Shown here in pieces: positions 6,042 to 6,798 of a stretch of 6,798 nt of DNA (positions are counted from its first letter, which is position 1; each line of letters opens with the position of its first letter). Both the position numbers and the translations under genes were made by a program. Origin of the DNA: Verrucomicrobiaceae bacterium (lineage in GTDB: Bacteria; Verrucomicrobiota; Verrucomicrobiae; Verrucomicrobiales; Akkermansiaceae); the NCBI GenBank assembly GCA_003820635.1, contig RPOS01000159.1, positions 1-6,798 of the forward strand. Direction: 5' to 3'. The notes under the pieces were generated by a model. It saw only the letters and a program-made list of their open reading frames with translations, was not told where the DNA came from and ran no database searches.

Positions 6042-6078
6042 CCGCCAACCATCCTTCCACGCCGGGCGGTCTTTTTTT
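6042..6078 (+). terminator. Intrinsic terminator or attenuator before the porin gene
   Basis: CCGCC at 6042-6046 pairs with GGCGG at 6065-6069 across an 18-nt loop, followed by TC and seven T (6072-6078). The stem is only 5 bp and the loop large, so this is moderate strength. A T7 run right after a GC stem is rare in this GC-rich window. It ends the Rrf2-yezD unit or acts as a regulated stop 94 bp ahead of the porin start codon. Confidence 0.5.
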
Positions 6079-6172
6079 CATCTCCCGAATTTCCCACCGC
6101 ACCCGCGGGGGCATCCAACAAACACCTGCGAACGCCCACCGGATCACCGGACGCGGACGCTCCGCAGACAAC

Positions 6173-6798
6173 ATGAAACACAACACAAACAAACACCGAA
6201 ATCACAACGAGTTCCCGGAGCAAACCCGGGAAACCCGCGAATCGTCCAACCTTGTCCTGGGATACCCCCTGCGTCGGGCCGCAGCCGTCGCCTTGTTGGC
6301 AGCACTGCCCATCCAGGCGCACGCACAGTCCGAGGACGACTTCTCCAGCTCCACCGAATTCGTGGAACCCTCAGCCTTCGACAAGATCTGGGGTTATGCC
6401 ACGCTCTACAAAAACGATCTCAATCCCATACTCCAGGAGTTCAAACTCCGTGGCCGCTATCAGGGACAATACTGGGATGTGGATGCGGATCAAGGCAGCC
6501 AGAGTGATTGGGAAGACCGCCGTTCGCGTTTCGGCTTCGACGCCAAGCTGTTCGACAAGGAAGTCGAAGTTCGCGCGGATTTCCAGAGCAACGACGGGTT
6601 CGAAGACTTCTACGACGGGCTCGTCGATGCCTACGTCAGGTGGAAACCGAAGTCGTGGCTCAGCATCACGGCCGGCAAGACCAAACCGCTGATCGGTCAA
6701 TACGACTGGCTCGAATCCACCAACACCCAACCCACCTTCGAGCGTTCCCAGATTTTCAATCAACTCCGCGTGAACCGTGCCACCGGGCTCACCGTGGA
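6173..6798 (+). CDS. Phosphate-selective porin O/P-like outer-membrane protein, N-terminal part (3' end outside window)
   Basis: The frame is open from the ATG at 6173 to the end of the window, giving 208 residues. A signal peptide has an unusually long, polar N-terminal region (about residues 1-35, rich in Asn, His, Glu and Arg). A hydrophobic core (about 36-48) and cleavage near QAHA|Q at 51 follow. The mature part alternates polar and aromatic residues as in beta-strands: KLRGRYQGQYWDVDAD (about 91-106), RRSRFGFDAKLF, VEVRADFQ, VDAYVRWKP, LSITAGKTKP and FERSQIF. This order fits the OprO/OprP family (PF07396), which forms trimeric anion channels for phosphate or polyphosphate. Since it follows an Rrf2-yezD pair, sulfate or another oxyanion is an alternative substrate. 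No Shine-Dalgarno site precedes the ATG, the only ATG before the signal sequence. Substrate is unknown. Confidence 0.8.
   Translation, partial: MKHNTNKHRNHNEFPEQTRETRESSNLVLGYPLRRAAAVALLAALPIQAHAQSEDDFSSSTEFVEPSAFDKIWGYATLYKNDLNPILQEFKLRGRYQGQYWDVDADQGSQSDWEDRRSRFGFDAKLFDKEVEVRADFQSNDGFEDFYDGLVDAYVRWKPKSWLSITAGKTKPLIGQYDWLESTNTQPTFERSQIFNQLRVNRATGLTV

Noticed and set aside
5973..6050. A true SAM-I riboswitch
   Set aside because: GGAGGGA is present, but the following GGCCC, the GGCAACC box and the closing P1 strand are missing. The resemblance is kept only as a weak hint in the findings.

Overview
The window comes from a GC-rich, Gram-negative bacterium. Long-chain polyprenyl diphosphate synthase, apolipoprotein N-acyltransferase, a secreted repeat protein and an outer-membrane porin all point to a two-membrane cell. 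The general style (few Shine-Dalgarno sites, a sulfatase relic, an Rrf2/YezD/porin cluster) suggests the Verrucomicrobia/PVC group, but that is an inference; no marker gene proves it.

Layout. Positions 1-231 hold the C-terminal end of a YheT-like alpha/beta hydrolase. Positions 232-1118 are gene-poor: unassigned DNA, a terminator-like hairpin facing the minus strand, and a minus-strand ORF (525-947) that keeps only the C-terminal end of a PD-(D/E)XK (RecB-like) nuclease. Positions 1119-4028 hold two housekeeping envelope genes transcribed divergently: a polyprenyl diphosphate synthase (minus strand) and lnt (plus strand). Directly behind lnt is a small secreted protein built from six exact 25-residue repeats. 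Positions 4675-5181 are mostly non-coding, with a degraded minus-strand sulfatase fragment (about 4786-4953) followed by an AT-rich segment carrying two perfect inverted repeats and a promoter-like sequence.

Positions 5182-6798 form a coherent block: an Rrf2-family regulator with a cysteine cluster, an overlapping small YezD/DUF2292 protein, a strongly structured intergenic RNA region ending in a T-tract, and the start of a phosphate-selective-porin-like beta-barrel gene that runs off the window. By analogy with YezD and Rrf2 (CymR/IscR) biology, I read this as the beginning of a sulfur- or anion-uptake regulon; transporter or assimilation genes may lie beyond position 6798.

I found no CRISPR array, transposase, tRNA, rRNA or defence system. 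The most unusual items are the 25-residue repeat protein and the structured yezD-porin leader. The rest is ordinary chromosome with two gene relics.
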